From positions 1 to 64,000 of the forward strand of contig CAILRB010000058.1 of the NCBI GenBank assembly GCA_903836465.1: a DNA stretch of 64,000 nt. Direction: 5' to 3'. This DNA is from an uncultured Chlorobiaceae bacterium (GTDB lineage Bacteria; Bacteroidota; Chlorobiia; Chlorobiales; Chlorobiaceae). Below the pieces are notes generated by a model. The model ran no database searches, was not told where the DNA came from, and saw only the letters and a program-made list of their open reading frames with translations. The position numbers were made by a program, and so were the translations under genes. Below are positions 63,659 to 64,000 of this stretch, piece by piece; positions within the stretch are counted from its first letter, which is position 1; each line of letters opens with the position of its first letter.

Positions 63659-64000
63659 TTATAAACTTTTGTTTCCTACAAAATTATTATAATATTCGAT
63701 TCCTAATAAAAATATATTTTCGATTCCAATGTCAATATTAAGAATAAGTATGGGCGAGACATACTTGGAATCCTTATCATCTAAGTAGCCTAATTCAAAG
63801 TTTTTCCCTTTCAAAGCAATTGTCTTTGTTTTGGAAAAAACCTGTTTAACTCTGCTACTAGCAGAAAAGTTATCGAAATCAATAACAACAATAGGCTTTG
63901 CTAATAAATAGCAGGTTATTATTTCTAATAATGTGCCAGCGCCCCCACTTAATGCGAAGCCAATATCAATTGTTTGGCATAAAATTGGTACTCGACCAAT
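63659..64000 (-). CDS. LOG/SLOG-type Rossmann-fold protein (partial, runs off window)
   Basis: Antisense translation IGFALSGGAGTLLEIITCYLLAKPIVVID...; stop TTA at 63659; 342 nt open. Not listed in the ORF track because its start lies outside. Confidence 0.6.
   Translation of the reverse strand: MGRVPILCQTIDIGFALSGGAGTLLEIITCYLLAKPIVVIDFDNFSASSRVKQVFSKTKTIALKGKNFELGYLDDKDSKYVSPILILNIDIGIENIFLLGIEYYNNFVGNKSL

Overview
The 64 kb window reads as chromosome of a green sulfur bacterium (Chlorobiaceae-like). I infer this from bchX/bchC, the hemA-hemC-hemD block, and a pterin reductase closely resembling the Chlorobium sepiapterin reductase. Most of 9-45 kb is ordinary housekeeping sequence: waaA, a DEAD-box helicase, xerC/D, rsmB, metX behind a SAM-I riboswitch, serS, radC, aroC, the hem genes, a Na+-pumping decarboxylase and typA. 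Two accessory regions stand out. (1) 0.1-9.0 kb: a compact divergent nitrogenase-like operon. It has a TauC/SsuC-type ABC importer, a radical-SAM protein with an unusual Cx8Cx2C motif, an SDR, and NifH-, NifD- and NifK-like subunits. The NifD-like gene is interrupted by one in-frame TAG exactly at the inter-domain linker, and the same frame stays open on the other side. (2) 45.1-61.4 kb: a defence island between typA and bchX. It carries a TOTE-type primase-helicase, a PmeII-like nuclease, and an Hma-like helicase/methylase/ATPase system with a Septu-like PtuA/PtuB pair embedded in it. The island is bracketed by a diverged copy of the bchX 3' end that shares a 19-bp exact direct repeat with bchX. 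There is also a two-partner secretion locus (22.7-30.6 kb) encoding a 2039-aa adhesin with about 10 near-identical ~57-aa repeats plus MBG-type repeats. All family assignments come from reading the translated sequence; no database search was run.
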